Shown here piece by piece: positions 18,078-27,681 of a stretch of 64,000 nt of DNA. The DNA is from Cyanobacteriota bacterium (GTDB lineage: Bacteria > Cyanobacteriota > Cyanobacteriia > PCC-6307 > Cyanobiaceae). The position numbers were made by a program, and so were the translations under genes. Location: NCBI GenBank assembly GCA_026389335.1, contig JAPLIB010000088.1, positions 62,001 through 126,000 on the forward strand, written 5' to 3'. Below the pieces are notes generated by a model, which made no database searches, had not been told where the DNA came from, and was given only the letters and a program-made list of their open reading frames with translations. Position 1 is the stretch's first letter. Every line of letters starts with the position of its first letter.

Positions 18078-19417
18078 AGCGCTCCGGCGGCCGTGCGATC
18101 GAGCACCCCACCGAGATGGGCTGTCAGGTTCATGGCGGTGAGCACCGGGGCGCCGTCGGCGCCTTGGGGGTAATCGACTACCGTGACCGCCCCATTGCCC
18201 TGCTTGATCGCCCAGATCGCTTCCGGACCCAGCCCCAGCAGGCCGCAGAGGATTGTTTTGTTGACGGCGTCATGGGCCACCACCAGGGCCGTTTCCGACG
18301 GATCGAGGCTGCGGGCGATCCTGGCCCAGGTGGTCAGGGAGCGATCCCAGACCTCCTGCAGGGTCTCCCCTTCGGGCATCTGCACGGTGTGGGGCTGGCG
18401 CTTCCAGTCACCGAGCAGCTCGGGCCAGGTTGCGGCGATCTCCTGCTCCAGTTGACCTTCCCACAGGCCGTGGCCAATCTCCATTAGTCCGGTGGTGCTG
18501 GTGAGGGGAACGCCGGGATGGTCCAACAGGATCCGTTCGGCCGTCTGACGCGGCCGGGCCATGGAGCTGGTGTAGGCCCGCTGGATCGGCACACTGGCGA
18601 GAAAGCGTCGGGCCGCCTCCGCCTGGGTCAGGCCGTTGGCATTGAGGGGGATGTCGATCTGCCCCTGAAAGCGCCCTTCGCGATTCCAGTCGGTCTCGCC
18701 ATGGCGCACCAGCAGCAGCCGCGGCCCGCTGCCTGCGGGCGGCAGCGCCTCGCCGAGATGGCTCGAGCCATTCAGCGACTCGATCTGAACCTGGCAGCGG
18801 CCGTGGTGATCCCGCTCCAGGTTGAGCACTGAAATTGAGGCGTTATCCAGCCGCAGTCGGCGGAAATGGCTGGCTGGTAACCCCAGGGCCTGCAACAGCA
18901 GACAGCGCAGAATGGCGTTGTGGGCAACTACCAGCACGGTGGCGCTGCCGGGCCCATCCAGGGCGGCGCCTTGGTGCTGCAGCAGTTGAGCCAGGAAGCG
19001 CTGGGCCTGCTCCATCAGCTCCGGCAGGGGCCGATAGGGCGTGCCGTCCTGGCGCTGGAGTTCCAGGGCTTCGGGCGTCTGCCGCCAGATCCGTTCCTGC
19101 TGCGGATGGCGTTGCCGCACCTCGCTGCGCTGCAGCCCACTCCAGGGGGCCAGATCAATCTCCAGCAGGTCGTCGTCGAAGGTGGGGGCCAACGGCTGGC
19201 CGTGGGCTTCCAGCAACAGGTGCGTGGTGTCCCTGGCCCGGCTCAGCGGTGAGCTGTAGACGGCGGTCAGGGGCAGATCGGCCAGGGCCTTGCCGGCCGC
19301 GCGAGCCTGTCGCGCTCCTTCCTCCAGCAGCGAAGACAGATCATCCCGGCCCTGGAACCGCTGTTCGAGGTTGAAGCTGCTCAGCCCGTGGCGGACCAGC
19401 ACGATACGAAGGGGCAC
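18074..19417 (-). CDS. gpmB: Two-domain histidine phosphatase / phosphoglycerate mutase-like
   Basis: A 447-residue tandem of two histidine-phosphatase domains. The first begins IVLVRHGLSSFN near the N-terminus, and the second LLLVRHGETDWN near residue 230. Both carry the RHG catalytic histidine, and both have the later His motifs (VVAHNAILR, VVAHDAVNK). In cyanobacteria such proteins are annotated as phosphoglycerate mutase; sugar-phosphate phosphatase activity is equally possible. GTG 19417 is the start. A much longer open frame continues upstream but lies antisense to the CPBP gene and is a shadow. Its stop overlaps the next gene's GTG. Confidence 0.92.
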   Translation of the reverse strand: MPLRIVLVRHGLSSFNLEQRFQGRDDLSSLLEEGARQARAAGKALADLPLTAVYSSPLSRARDTTHLLLEAHGQPLAPTFDDDLLEIDLAPWSGLQRSEVRQRHPQQERIWRQTPEALELQRQDGTPYRPLPELMEQAQRFLAQLLQHQGAALDGPGSATVLVVAHNAILRCLLLQALGLPASHFRRLRLDNASISVLNLERDHHGRCQVQIESLNGSSHLGEALPPAGSGPRLLLVRHGETDWNREGRFQGQIDIPLNANGLTQAEAARRFLASVPIQRAYTSSMARPRQTAERILLDHPGVPLTSTTGLMEIGHGLWEGQLEQEIAATWPELLGDWKRQPHTVQMPEGETLQEVWDRSLTTWARIARSLDPSETALVVAHDAVNKTILCGLLGLGPEAIWAIKQGNGAVTVVDYPQGADGAPVLTAMNLTAHLGGVLDRTAAGAL

Positions 19418-19540
19418 AGGCCTTGCGCCGCAGGCAAAGCCATCGTATGGGAGCGCACCGGGCCGGGTTGCTGGACCCGGCGACGCCCTGCGGGATCGCC
19501 AGGGAGAATCGGGGCGATTCCATTCCAACGAGGCCCCCGC

Positions 19541-20941
19541 TTGCGTGGTAGTCCCCCCCCGATCCCAGCCAGCGCTGCAGAACCCGGCTGGAAGGTGCTG
19601 CTGGCGCTGATCAGCCTCGGCCTCAGCCTGTTGCTCTGGCTCAATGGACTGGTGGACAGCCTGGCGCGACCCTCCGTGGGCGATGCGCTCAACCTGCATC
19701 AACTGGAACTGACGGCCCTCGCCGGTGAGCTGCTGCCCCCGGTGCTGCGAGAGCCGCTGGTCGGCCGGGATCCGCGGGCGGAACTGGCCAGGGAGTTGAA
19801 GCGGCAGATCGCCGCCTCGCCATTGCCGGCTCCGGTGGTTCAACGCCTGGAGCTGGCCCTGTTGGAGCGTGGCAGCGAGCCGGTGGCGGTGGCCAGCCAG
19901 CTGCGCGACCTCACGGCGATGGTGGAAGCCCCTCGCCGGCCGCTGCTGGCAGCCCTGCGAGAGGGCAGGCGGGCAGACCTGGCCGAGCTGCAGGACTGGC
20001 TGGAGCCCTGGCGGGCGTCGACCCTGGTGGCCCAGCTCAGCTGCGAGCAACTCGGGGTTCCGACAAACTCCTGCCCGGCGGCCCGCTCCAGCCGGCGCCT
20101 GGTGCTGCAACTGCTGGGGGTCAGTCTGCTGCCGTTGCTGCTGCTGCTGCTCGGCAGCGGCCTGTTGCTGCGCCTGGCCTGGCTGGCCTGGCGCCAGCGG
20201 CTGCCGGCAGCGCCACCGCTGCTTGGTCCACCGCTGAGCCTGGTTGATGTGACGCTGCTCGTGGCCGGTGGCTTCGTGTTGCTGGGGGAGGTGATCGTGC
20301 CCCAGCTGCTGCAGGCACCGCTGACGGCGATCGTGGCCCTGTTGCCCGTCGAGGAGAGCCTCAGCCAGGGGGTGCAGGTGCTGCTGCTTTACCTGGCGCT
20401 GATGGCGGCGCCGCTGCTGATCCTGCTGTTGATGCTGCGGGGCCGCGGCGAGCGACCCAGCCAGGGCTGGTTGCAATGGCGATGGCGGCCCTGGCGCGCC
20501 TCAGCCGCACCGGCGGCCGTCCTGGTGTTGATGGTGCTGCCGGCCGTCTCCCTGTGTGGCTGGCTTATTGATCACTTCTGGTCGGATCCGGGCGGCAGCA
20601 ATCCGCTGCTGGATCTGGTGCTCCGCAGCCCTGATCCGCGCGCTCTGGCCTGCTTCGCCTTCACCGCGATCGTGCTGGCGCCTTTGTTTGAAGAAGCCCT
20701 GTTTCGTGGTGTGCTGTTGCCTGTCGTTGGCAGCCGCTGGGGTGGGGGCGCGGCGGTGTTGATCAGCGCGGCTGTGTTTGCACTTGCTCATCTGAGCCTG
20801 AGCGAGTTGGTGCCCCTGTTTGTGCTGGGTTTGGGGCTGGGTTGGCTGCGTTGGCGCAGTGGACGACTGGGGTCTTCGGTGTTGATGCATGCCCTTTGGA
20901 ACAGTCTCACCTTTCTGAATCTGATCGTGTTGGCCGCCTGA
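19541..20941 (+). CDS. CPBP-family intramembrane protease-like protein
   Basis: A multi-pass membrane protein with a C-terminal CPBP (CAAX protease/bacteriocin-processing, Abi) domain. The motif EEALFRG near residue 385 holds the paired glutamates and arginine, and later histidines occur in FALAHLSLSE and LMHALWNS. The N-terminal half has one helix, a soluble helical domain of about 150 residues and then several helices. The start is uncertain. TTG 19541 puts about 18 residues before the first helix. GTG 19595 is possible, and an upstream extension would overlap gpmB's divergent start. Confidence 0.82.
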   Translation: MRGSPPPIPASAAEPGWKVLLALISLGLSLLLWLNGLVDSLARPSVGDALNLHQLELTALAGELLPPVLREPLVGRDPRAELARELKRQIAASPLPAPVVQRLELALLERGSEPVAVASQLRDLTAMVEAPRRPLLAALREGRRADLAELQDWLEPWRASTLVAQLSCEQLGVPTNSCPAARSSRRLVLQLLGVSLLPLLLLLLGSGLLLRLAWLAWRQRLPAAPPLLGPPLSLVDVTLLVAGGFVLLGEVIVPQLLQAPLTAIVALLPVEESLSQGVQVLLLYLALMAAPLLILLLMLRGRGERPSQGWLQWRWRPWRASAAPAAVLVLMVLPAVSLCGWLIDHFWSDPGGSNPLLDLVLRSPDPRALACFAFTAIVLAPLFEEALFRGVLLPVVGSRWGGGAAVLISAAVFALAHLSLSELVPLFVLGLGLGWLRWRSGRLGSSVLMHALWNSLTFLNLIVLAA

Positions 20942-20974
20942 ACCCAGACAAGTGGTTGCGGGGGGTAGGGAGGG

Positions 20975-21457
20975 GTGGTTCACTTGCGCAGTGTTGCCCA
21001 GGCCGCTTTGGTCGCCTCCGTTGCCAGTCCTTCCCGCCAGGCCCAGCAGCGCCGGCAGGAATCCCGTTCTCTGCGGTTGATCGAGGGCTCGCTCTCGGCC
21101 AGCCGGATTGAGCGCCAGTCACCGTGGCTGGCCGGTCTGCATCGGCTCAGCAGCGGCGCTCTGGCTGGTCTCGGGCTGTCGGTGATCGCCCTCAGCGCCC
21201 TCACGCTTCACTGGCAGAACGAGTGGGCGCACAGCTACTCCGAACTGGAAGCGGCCAAATCGCTTGAGCATCGCCTGCAGGAGTCGTCGGCCCTGCTGGA
21301 GCAGCACCATCTCGGGGTGGTACGCAAGCCGGGGCAGCTCGTCCCCACCAGCAGCACCAAGCTGATCCACTTGCCCTCACCTCAGGCCCTGGTCTCCACA
21401 ACGCCCTTGCCAGCACTTGTCGCCACCCAGTTGCAGCAGATCCCAGCGGGGTACTGA
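20975..21457 (+). CDS. FtsL-like bitopic protein upstream of ftsI
   Basis: A 160-residue protein, GTG start at 20975. The N-terminal 65 residues are basic and cytoplasmic-looking. One transmembrane helix (ALAGLGLSVIALSALTLHW) is followed by a heptad-patterned periplasmic segment (SYSELEAAKSLEHRLQESSALLEQHH) and a short tail. This architecture, and the direct abutment to ftsI (TGA immediately followed by ATG), match FtsL, which escorts FtsI in the divisome. Sequence similarity to known FtsL is not evident by eye, so the assignment rests on topology and position. Confidence 0.65.
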   Translation: MVHLRSVAQAALVASVASPSRQAQQRRQESRSLRLIEGSLSASRIERQSPWLAGLHRLSSGALAGLGLSVIALSALTLHWQNEWAHSYSELEAAKSLEHRLQESSALLEQHHLGVVRKPGQLVPTSSTKLIHLPSPQALVSTTPLPALVATQLQQIPAGY

Positions 21458-23311
21458 ATGTCCCGCGCGTCGACGCGACGGCATCCGCCGAGTGGCCCCC
21501 GCAAGGGAAGCAGCCCATCGGCTGGGGGCCGTACGGCCGCTGGTCGGCGGCATCAGCTGATCGAAATCAAGCCCCTTTCCAGCCGGCGCATGCTGGCGGT
21601 GTATCTGGTATTGGCCGCCGCGCTTGGCGGGCTGGCGATGCGGCTGGCCTGGCTGCAGGTGATCGATGGCCAGCGTCTGCAGGCGCGGGCCCGGGCCATC
21701 CAGACCCATGCGGTCTCCCCTTTGGGCCTGCGACGCACGATCGTCGACCGCATGGGCCAACTGGTGGCGCTGGACGAAGAGCGGTTCACCCTCTGGGCCC
21801 ATCCTCGCTACTTCAATCTGCCTGGAGATGATCCCCAGGCAGTGCGCCGGCCCGAGGATGTGGTTGCGCGCCTGGCGGTGGTTCTGGCCCGCCCCCGGCA
21901 GGAGCTGCTGAAGGCGATCGGTACCCGCAAGACTGGCGTCAAGCTCGCCACCGGGCTCGACCCGGATACAGCGCAGCGGGTGCGAGAACTGGGCATCAGC
22001 GGCCTGGATCTGGAGGGCTATCCCCAGCGCATTTATCCCCAGGGCCAGCTGTTCGCCAATGTGGTGGGCTTCCTCAACCTTGAACGGGTCGCCCAGGCGG
22101 GCCTGGAACAGAGCCGCAATCGCGATCTGCTGCGCCAGGAAACCACGTTCACGATGCGCCGGGGCGCCGATGGCACTCCCCTGCCTGATGGCATCCAGGC
22201 CGGCTCCCTCTACGGCGATGATCTGCGCCTGCAGCTCACCCTCGACGCTCGCCTGCAGCAGGTGGCCCAGCAGGCGTTGGTTCGGCAGGTGAAGCAATGG
22301 AACGCCAAGCGCGGCGCCGCTTTGGTGATGGATGCCCGCACCGGTGAGATGCTCGCCCTGGCCTCCACCCCCAGTTACGACCCCAACCGCTTCTGGAGTT
22401 ACAACCCCGGCCTGTTCCGTGAGTGGTCGGTGCAGGATCTCTACGAACCGGGGTCCACCTTCAAGCCGATCAACCTGGCCATGGCCCTGCAGGAGAAGGC
22501 CATTGAGCCCAACGGCACGGTCAATGACGTCGGCCAGCTCAGCATCGGCGGCTGGCCGATTTTCAACAATGATCACAGCGCCCACGGCGTCATCGATTTC
22601 CCGACGGTGCTGCAGGTGTCCAGCAACGTCGGCATGGTGCAGGCGATGAGCCGGGTCAAGCACGATCATTTCTGGAAATGGCTGCACACGATCGGCATCG
22701 ATGACGTGCCGGACACCGATTTACCCGGCGCGGTGGCCGGTCAGCTCAAGAGCAAGGCGGAGTTCGTTGGCAGTCCGATTGAGCCCGCCACCGCAGCCTT
22801 TGGGCAGGGCTTTTCGCTCACACCGCTTAAGCTGTTGCAACTCCACGCCATGTTGGCCAATGGCGGCAAGTTGGTCAGTCCCCATATCACCAGCGGCCTG
22901 CGCTCCGGTGATGCCTTGGCCAGCCATGGGGATGTCCGCGGTGTCCAGCTGCTCGATCCCAAGATCACCCGCATCGTGATCAACTGGATGGAAACCGTGG
23001 TGCAGAAGGGCAGCGGCAAGGGGCTGCAGATTCCCGGGTATCGCATCGGCGGCAAGACCGGCACCGCCCAGAAGGCCCTTAACGGCGTTTATATTCCTGG
23101 AGCCAGGATCTGCAGCTTCGTGGCGGTGTTGCCGATCGAGGATCCCCGCTATGTGGTGCTGGTGGTGGTGGACGAGCCCCAGGGCGGCAATGCGTACGGG
23201 TCCACCGTGGCGATACCGGTGGCCAAGCAGATCGTCGAAGCGCTGCTCGTGATCGAGAAAATCCCCCCCAGCCTGCCGCTGGCCACCAAGGTGGCCAAAG
23301 CCCACCGCTGA
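21458..23311 (+). CDS. ftsI: Septal peptidoglycan transpeptidase (PBP, FtsI type)
   Basis: A class B penicillin-binding protein cross-linking septal peptidoglycan, 617 residues. One N-terminal membrane helix (residues 45-65) is followed by a dimerization domain and the transpeptidase. STFK with nucleophile Ser333, SSN at 388-390 and KTG at 533-535 are all present. FQ-type cell-division family features such as VVGFLNLERVAQAGLEQ mark the pedestal domain. It follows the FtsL-like gene with no gap, so the two are surely co-transcribed. Confidence 0.96.
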   Translation: MSRASTRRHPPSGPRKGSSPSAGGRTAAGRRHQLIEIKPLSSRRMLAVYLVLAAALGGLAMRLAWLQVIDGQRLQARARAIQTHAVSPLGLRRTIVDRMGQLVALDEERFTLWAHPRYFNLPGDDPQAVRRPEDVVARLAVVLARPRQELLKAIGTRKTGVKLATGLDPDTAQRVRELGISGLDLEGYPQRIYPQGQLFANVVGFLNLERVAQAGLEQSRNRDLLRQETTFTMRRGADGTPLPDGIQAGSLYGDDLRLQLTLDARLQQVAQQALVRQVKQWNAKRGAALVMDARTGEMLALASTPSYDPNRFWSYNPGLFREWSVQDLYEPGSTFKPINLAMALQEKAIEPNGTVNDVGQLSIGGWPIFNNDHSAHGVIDFPTVLQVSSNVGMVQAMSRVKHDHFWKWLHTIGIDDVPDTDLPGAVAGQLKSKAEFVGSPIEPATAAFGQGFSLTPLKLLQLHAMLANGGKLVSPHITSGLRSGDALASHGDVRGVQLLDPKITRIVINWMETVVQKGSGKGLQIPGYRIGGKTGTAQKALNGVYIPGARICSFVAVLPIEDPRYVVLVVVDEPQGGNAYGSTVAIPVAKQIVEALLVIEKIPPSLPLATKVAKAHR

Positions 23312-23415
23312 AGCGCTGTGCGTATTCCCACAAGCGCCACGGCTCAGGGCCCGGCGGCGGCTCCAGAGCTGGCTAGCGTCTGCAGAATGACCGCTCTGAA
23401 GCGAGTTTCTGTCTG

Positions 23416-24585
23416 ATGGCCAATCTGCTCGATCAACTCGCCGCCATGACCGTGGTGGTCGCCGACACCGGCGACATCGACGCCATCCGGCAGTTCACCC
23501 CCCGCGATGCCACCACCAACCCGTCGCTGATCCTGGCCGCGGCCCAGATCCCTACCTATCAGGACCTGATTGATCGCTCCCTGCGGGAATCGCGCCAGCT
23601 GATCGGCGACGCTGCCGGGGCTGATGCGGTGGTCAGTGAAGCCCTCGATGAAATCAGCGTCACCTTTGGCAAGGAGATTCTCAAGATCGTCCCCGGACGG
23701 GTTTCCACGGAGGTGGATGCACGCCTCAGCTATGACACCGAGGCGATGATCGCTAAGGCCCGCAAATTGATCGGCCTCTACAACGCTGCTGGTATCGGCA
23801 ATGAGCGGGTCTTGATCAAGATCGCCTCCACCTGGGAGGGGATCAAGGCCGCCGAGCTCCTGGAGAAGGAAGGGATCCACTGCAATCTCACCCTCCTGTT
23901 CGGCTTTTCCCAGGCCGTGGCCTGTGCCGAAGCCGGCGTCACCCTGATCTCCCCGTTTGTGGGGCGCATCCTTGATTGGTACAAGAAATCCACCGGGCGT
24001 GACAGCTATTCAGGGCCGGAAGATCCCGGCGTGATCTCCGTCACCCAGATCTTCAACTATTTCAAAACCTACGACTACAAGACTGAGGTGATGGGGGCCA
24101 GCTTCCGCAATATCGAAGAGATCATTGAGCTGGCCGGCTGTGATCTGCTCACCATCTCCCCTGGGCTGATGGACCAGCTGCGTTCCAGCGACGGCGAACT
24201 GGACCGCAAGCTCAATGCCTTTGACCCCGGCGCCACCCAGGACCAAATTCATCTCAACCAGGAGAAATTCCGGGCTCTGATGCTGGACGATGTCATGGCA
24301 AGCGAGAAACTCGACGAGGGCATCCGCGGTTTCTGCAAAGCCATCGAAACCCTGGAGGCCCAGCTGGCCCACCGGCTGGCCGAGCTCGAGGGGGGCGCCG
24401 CCTTCGGCCATGCGGTGCATGAAATCTTCCTACTCAACGACCTCGATGGCGACGGTTGCATCACCCGCGAAGAGTGGTTGGGCAGCGATGCCGTCTTCGA
24501 TGCGCTCGACACCGACCAGGACGGCCGCCTGGCGCCGGAAGATGTGCGTGGTGGTCTTGGGGCCGCCGTGGCGATCAGCCGCTGA
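23416..24585 (+). CDS. tal: Transaldolase with C-terminal EF-hand pair
   Basis: Transaldolase transfers the dihydroxyacetone unit between sugar phosphates in the oxidative pentose phosphate pathway. Residues 1-325 are the TalB barrel, with DATTNPSL at 31-38 and the Schiff-base lysine in LIKIASTW (Lys135). About 55 extra residues at the C-terminus form two EF-hands: D342-D344-D346-G with Glu353 at position 12, and D365-D367-D369-G with Asp at position 12. The fusion suggests calcium or magnesium binding that might tune activity. I recall the same extension in related picocyanobacteria. Confidence 0.95.
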   Translation: MANLLDQLAAMTVVVADTGDIDAIRQFTPRDATTNPSLILAAAQIPTYQDLIDRSLRESRQLIGDAAGADAVVSEALDEISVTFGKEILKIVPGRVSTEVDARLSYDTEAMIAKARKLIGLYNAAGIGNERVLIKIASTWEGIKAAELLEKEGIHCNLTLLFGFSQAVACAEAGVTLISPFVGRILDWYKKSTGRDSYSGPEDPGVISVTQIFNYFKTYDYKTEVMGASFRNIEEIIELAGCDLLTISPGLMDQLRSSDGELDRKLNAFDPGATQDQIHLNQEKFRALMLDDVMASEKLDEGIRGFCKAIETLEAQLAHRLAELEGGAAFGHAVHEIFLLNDLDGDGCITREEWLGSDAVFDALDTDQDGRLAPEDVRGGLGAAVAISR

Positions 24586-24660
24586 ATCCCTTATCCCGCC
24601 GATCACCCCAGAGCGGCCCTGATCGGCCACACTGGATACCCGACCCGCGCGTGATCCGCC

Positions 24661-25038
24661 GTGAATGCCCTCGACACCATGCGTGCCCTCGCCAGCAAAG
24701 GCGAAGTCCAGTCGATCACTGCGGGCACCATCATTTTTCGCTCCGGCGAACCGGGTGACTGCATGTTCGGCGTGTTGGAGGGCACGGTCGAGCTCAGCTG
24801 GAATGACGATGCCGCCCACGAAATCATCGAGGCGGGCGATGTCTTCGGTGCCGGCGCTTTGGTCACCCATGACCATCGCCGTTATGGCAATGCTCGGGCC
24901 CTCACCGACTGCCGGGTGCTGGTGATGAATCGCGAAAAGTTCCTGTTCGCTGTACAGGAATCGCCGATGTTTGCAATTGAACTGCTGGGTTCGATTGATG
25001 AACGCCTGCGCGATCTCAAGGACTGCATCCGCAACTGA
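24661..25038 (+). CDS. Cyclic nucleotide-binding-domain protein without DNA-binding domain
   Basis: A 125-residue stand-alone cNMP-binding (CAP-ED) beta-barrel, GTG start at 24661. GTIIFRSGEPGDCMFGVLEG near residue 25 is the barrel hairpin, and GDVFGAGALVTHDHRRYGNARA matches the phosphate-binding cassette region. The conserved Arg of cAMP binders is not clearly placed, so the ligand is unsure. No helix-turn-helix follows, unlike Crp or NtcA, so it cannot act as a classical transcription factor alone. It follows tal by 75 bases on the same strand. Confidence 0.85.
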   Translation: MNALDTMRALASKGEVQSITAGTIIFRSGEPGDCMFGVLEGTVELSWNDDAAHEIIEAGDVFGAGALVTHDHRRYGNARALTDCRVLVMNREKFLFAVQESPMFAIELLGSIDERLRDLKDCIRN

Positions 25039-25071
25039 TTGAGTTCGGACTCGCGTCAGTTCTCACCGCCC

Positions 25072-25127
25072 CCGACTGATGTTCCAGCGGGGCTGCGGTG
25101 ACTCAGCTCCGCTGGAACATCAGTCGG
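25072..25127. terminator. 24-bp hairpin between convergent genes
   Basis: The left arm 25072-25095 pairs with 25104-25127. Eighteen contiguous perfect pairs (25073-25090 with 25109-25126) are extended by an outer C-G pair and five inner pairs that include one G-T. The loop is 8 bases. The right arm encodes the last residues LMFQR and part of the stop region of the convergent FAD gene. It probably terminates both the tal-cNMP transcript and the long minus-strand operon. No T-run is present. Confidence 0.7.
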
Positions 25128-26248
25128 CGAATCACCCGCTGGGCAATGTCGCCGTAGCCCATCTCTCCCGAGAGAATCTGGGCAATCCGCTGGGGGGCGG
25201 TGGGGCGCTTGATGCCCAGTTGATAGCCCACCTTGGGCAAGCGATAGAACACCTGGGCAATGCGCTTGCCCCAGGCCATCGATTCGCCCCAGTCTTCGCG
25301 CAGGCGGCGGCTGTAGAGCGCCAGGGAGTCCTGGTCGCCGTCCAACCAGCTGTCAAGGGCCTCGGCTGCCCGACAGCCGCTCATCAGCGCCGGCCGCAGG
25401 CCCTCCGCCAGGAAGGGATCACAGAGGGAGGCGGCATCACCGGCCACCAGCAGGCCGGTGGCGCTTGGTCCGCGGCCATGCAGGGGATGGTGGCCATCCC
25501 AGATGCGCAGGCGACCGTGCTGGCGCCGGCCGGCGTCAGCAGGCAGGCCGAGACTGGGCAACAGGGCCGCCAGCACCGCCTCGGAATCCGCCTCCTGCTG
25601 ACCGATGAACGTGCCCACACCGATGCTCCAGCCGCCCAGCCGCGGGAAGGCCCAACAGAAGCCATGGTGCACCAGGCCGAACTCAAAGCGGGCCGTGTCC
25701 GGCTGCTGCTCAAGGTTTGCCTCCACCTCCACCGACACCGTGGCGGCATAGCGGGGACGGGGCGACCCGAGTCCATGGGGCCGGGCCAGGGTTGAGCCCG
25801 AGCCATCGGCGATCACCACCCCGCTGGCGCTGAGTTCCTGGCCATCTCCGAGGCCCACCCGCCAGAGCCCCTCTCGCCGTTCCAGGGCGACGACATCGGC
25901 CCCATGGCGCCATTCGGCACCCGCCTCGACCGCCCGCTCTGCCAGGAACTGATCCAGCACCGCCCGGCGCACGATCCAGAAGGGGGCATCGCCGGGAAGC
26001 TCGGCCACGACAGGATCCTCCAGGCACCAGGTGAAGCACACCCGCCTGATCACCTGGTCGATGGCGGGTGTCAGATCAAAGGGGAACCAGCGCTGCACCG
26101 AGGCCGCCATGCCGCCACCGCACGGTTTCGCCCGGCCTGGCCCCTGGCGCTCCAGTAGCAGCACCCGCCGGCCCCGCTGGGCCAGGTGGAAGGCGGCGGC
26201 AGCACCCGACGCCCCCGCGCCAACCACAATGACGTCGCTGTCAGCCAT
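25103..26248 (-). CDS. Geranylgeranyl reductase family FAD oxidoreductase
   Basis: A 381-residue flavoprotein. The N-terminal VIVVGAGASGAAAAFHLAQ is the FAD dinucleotide-binding motif, KPCGGGM near 42 is the geranylgeranyl-reductase family signature, and LLVAGDAASLCDPFLAEGLRPA near 265 is the second FAD motif. True chlorophyll geranylgeranyl reductase (ChlP) is longer, about 450 residues. This is a family member with an unassigned isoprenoid or other substrate. It is last in the minus-strand run after frr (22 bases) and ends inside a long hairpin. Confidence 0.88.
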   Translation of the reverse strand: MADSDVIVVGAGASGAAAAFHLAQRGRRVLLLERQGPGRAKPCGGGMAASVQRWFPFDLTPAIDQVIRRVCFTWCLEDPVVAELPGDAPFWIVRRAVLDQFLAERAVEAGAEWRHGADVVALERREGLWRVGLGDGQELSASGVVIADGSGSTLARPHGLGSPRPRYAATVSVEVEANLEQQPDTARFEFGLVHHGFCWAFPRLGGWSIGVGTFIGQQEADSEAVLAALLPSLGLPADAGRRQHGRLRIWDGHHPLHGRGPSATGLLVAGDAASLCDPFLAEGLRPALMSGCRAAEALDSWLDGDQDSLALYSRRLREDWGESMAWGKRIAQVFYRLPKVGYQLGIKRPTAPQRIAQILSGEMGYGDIAQRVIRRLMFQRS

Positions 26249-26270
26249 TGGTTTGCGCTCTCACGACGTC

Positions 26271-26810
26271 TCAGACCTTGAGAATGTCAACTTCCTTCTC
26301 GGCGAGGTGCTTCTCCAGCTCGGTGATGAAGCGGTCCGTGAATTTCTGGATCTTCTCCTGCTCGTCGCGGCTTTGATCCTCGGAGAGTTCGCCGTCTTTT
26401 TCCAGCTTCTTGATGCGATCAATGCCGTCACGGCGGATGTTGCGTAGCGCCACCTTGCCTTCTTCGGCGTACTTGGCCGCCAGCTTGCAAAAATCCTTGC
26501 GCCGCTCCTCGGTGAGCGGCGGAATGTTGATCCGAATCACCCTGCCGTCGTTGTTGGGGGTGAGCCCGAGATCGCTCAAGGCGATCGCTTTCTCAATCAG
26601 ACCGATCGATTTGCCATCAAACGGCTGGATCTGGATCGTCTGGGCATCGGGTGTGGAGATGGTGGCCAGGGACTTGAGCTGGGTTTCGGCGCCGTAGTAC
26701 TCGACGTTGATCTTGTCCAGCAGGGATGGATTGGCGCGGCCGGTGCGAATTGTATTGAAGGTGCGCTGGGTGGATTCCACCGACTTGCGCATGCTGGCTT
26801 CGATGTCCAT
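26271..26810 (-). CDS. frr: Ribosome recycling factor
   Basis: RRF splits post-termination ribosomes together with EF-G. From ATG 26810 it has 179 residues, close to the usual 185. [21 protein letters not shown] and [18 protein letters not shown] are diagnostic of the two domains. An open frame upstream of the ATG overlaps pyrH's end and is not coding. It follows pyrH by 40 bases, the usual pyrH-frr operon. Confidence 0.97.
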   Translation of the reverse strand: MDIEASMRKSVESTQRTFNTIRTGRANPSLLDKINVEYYGAETQLKSLATISTPDAQTIQIQPFDGKSIGLIEKAIALSDLGLTPNNDGRVIRINIPPLTEERRKDFCKLAAKYAEEGKVALRNIRRDGIDRIKKLEKDGELSEDQSRDEQEKIQKFTDRFITELEKHLAEKEVDILKV

Positions 26811-26850
26811 GGCGGGAAGAAGCAGAAAAAAGGAAAGGAAGGGATGCGGT

Positions 26851-27564
26851 TCAGCGGGCCGGCACGATGCTGGTGCCGATCGGCTCGCCGGAAACGGCAC
26901 GGCCGATGTTGCCCTTGCCGAAGAGGTTGAATACCACAATCGGAATGGCGTTGTCTTTGCAGAGGGCGATGGCTGTGGAGTCCATCACCTCCAGTTCGCC
27001 GCTGAGCACATCCAGGAAGGTGAGGCTCTGGTAGCGAACGGCATCGGCATGTTTGGCCGGATCCTTGTCGTAAACCCCATCCACCTTGGTGGCCTTGAGC
27101 ACCACATCGGCACCGATTTCCGCGGCTCGCAGGGCAGCCGTGGTGTCGGTGGTGAAGAAGGGGTTGCCGCAACCGGCACCGAAGATCACCACCCGGCCCT
27201 TCTCCAGATGGCGGATGGCCTTGCGACGGATGTAAGGCTCCGCCACCTCTTGCATTGAAATCGCGCTCTGCACGCGGGTGGGGATGCCGGTCCGCTCCAG
27301 TCCGTCCTGCAGGGTGATGGCATTCATCACGGTGGCAAGCATGCCGACATAATCAGCGGTGGCCCGATCCATGCCGGCAGCTGATCCTTTGAGGCCGCGA
27401 AAGATGTTGCCGCCACCAACAACGATGGCCAGTTGGGTGCCGGTGGCCACCACCTCCGCCACATCGGTGGCGATGGACTGAACAATGGCGGGATCGATTC
27501 CGTAACCCTGTTCTCCCATCAGCGCCTCTCCACTGAGCTTGAGCAGGACGCGTTTGTAGGCCAT
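26851..27564 (-). CDS. pyrH: UMP kinase
   Basis: Hexameric UMP kinase that makes UDP and is controlled by GTP and UTP in bacteria. The 237-residue protein begins [17 protein letters not shown] and has GGGNIFRG near 55 and [17 protein letters not shown] near 140, all family hallmarks. ATG 27564 is chosen over an ATG two codons upstream. pyrH and frr share an operon, with cobO 117 bases upstream. Confidence 0.97.
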   Translation of the reverse strand: MAYKRVLLKLSGEALMGEQGYGIDPAIVQSIATDVAEVVATGTQLAIVVGGGNIFRGLKGSAAGMDRATADYVGMLATVMNAITLQDGLERTGIPTRVQSAISMQEVAEPYIRRKAIRHLEKGRVVIFGAGCGNPFFTTDTTAALRAAEIGADVVLKATKVDGVYDKDPAKHADAVRYQSLTFLDVLSGELEVMDSTAIALCKDNAIPIVVFNLFGKGNIGRAVSGEPIGTSIVPAR

Positions 27565-27681
27565 CAGCACCTTCTATCGGGCGAACAGTAGCAAGCCCCT
27601 CCCCAATGTCCCCCCAGGGTCGCCCGGCCCGTCGTGATTGCGGCCGCCTTCCTGAGGCATGACTCCCTGGCTGGCGGGCCC

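Noticed and set aside
19418-20476. Upstream continuation of the gpmB frame giving an 800-residue protein
   Set aside because: The extra part is Gln/Arg-rich and antisense to the CPBP gene; the phosphatase N-terminus starts properly at GTG 19417.
23416-24585. Possible frameshift or separate gene for the EF-hand segment of tal
   Set aside because: The frame is continuous with no internal start signal, so a real fusion is simpler.
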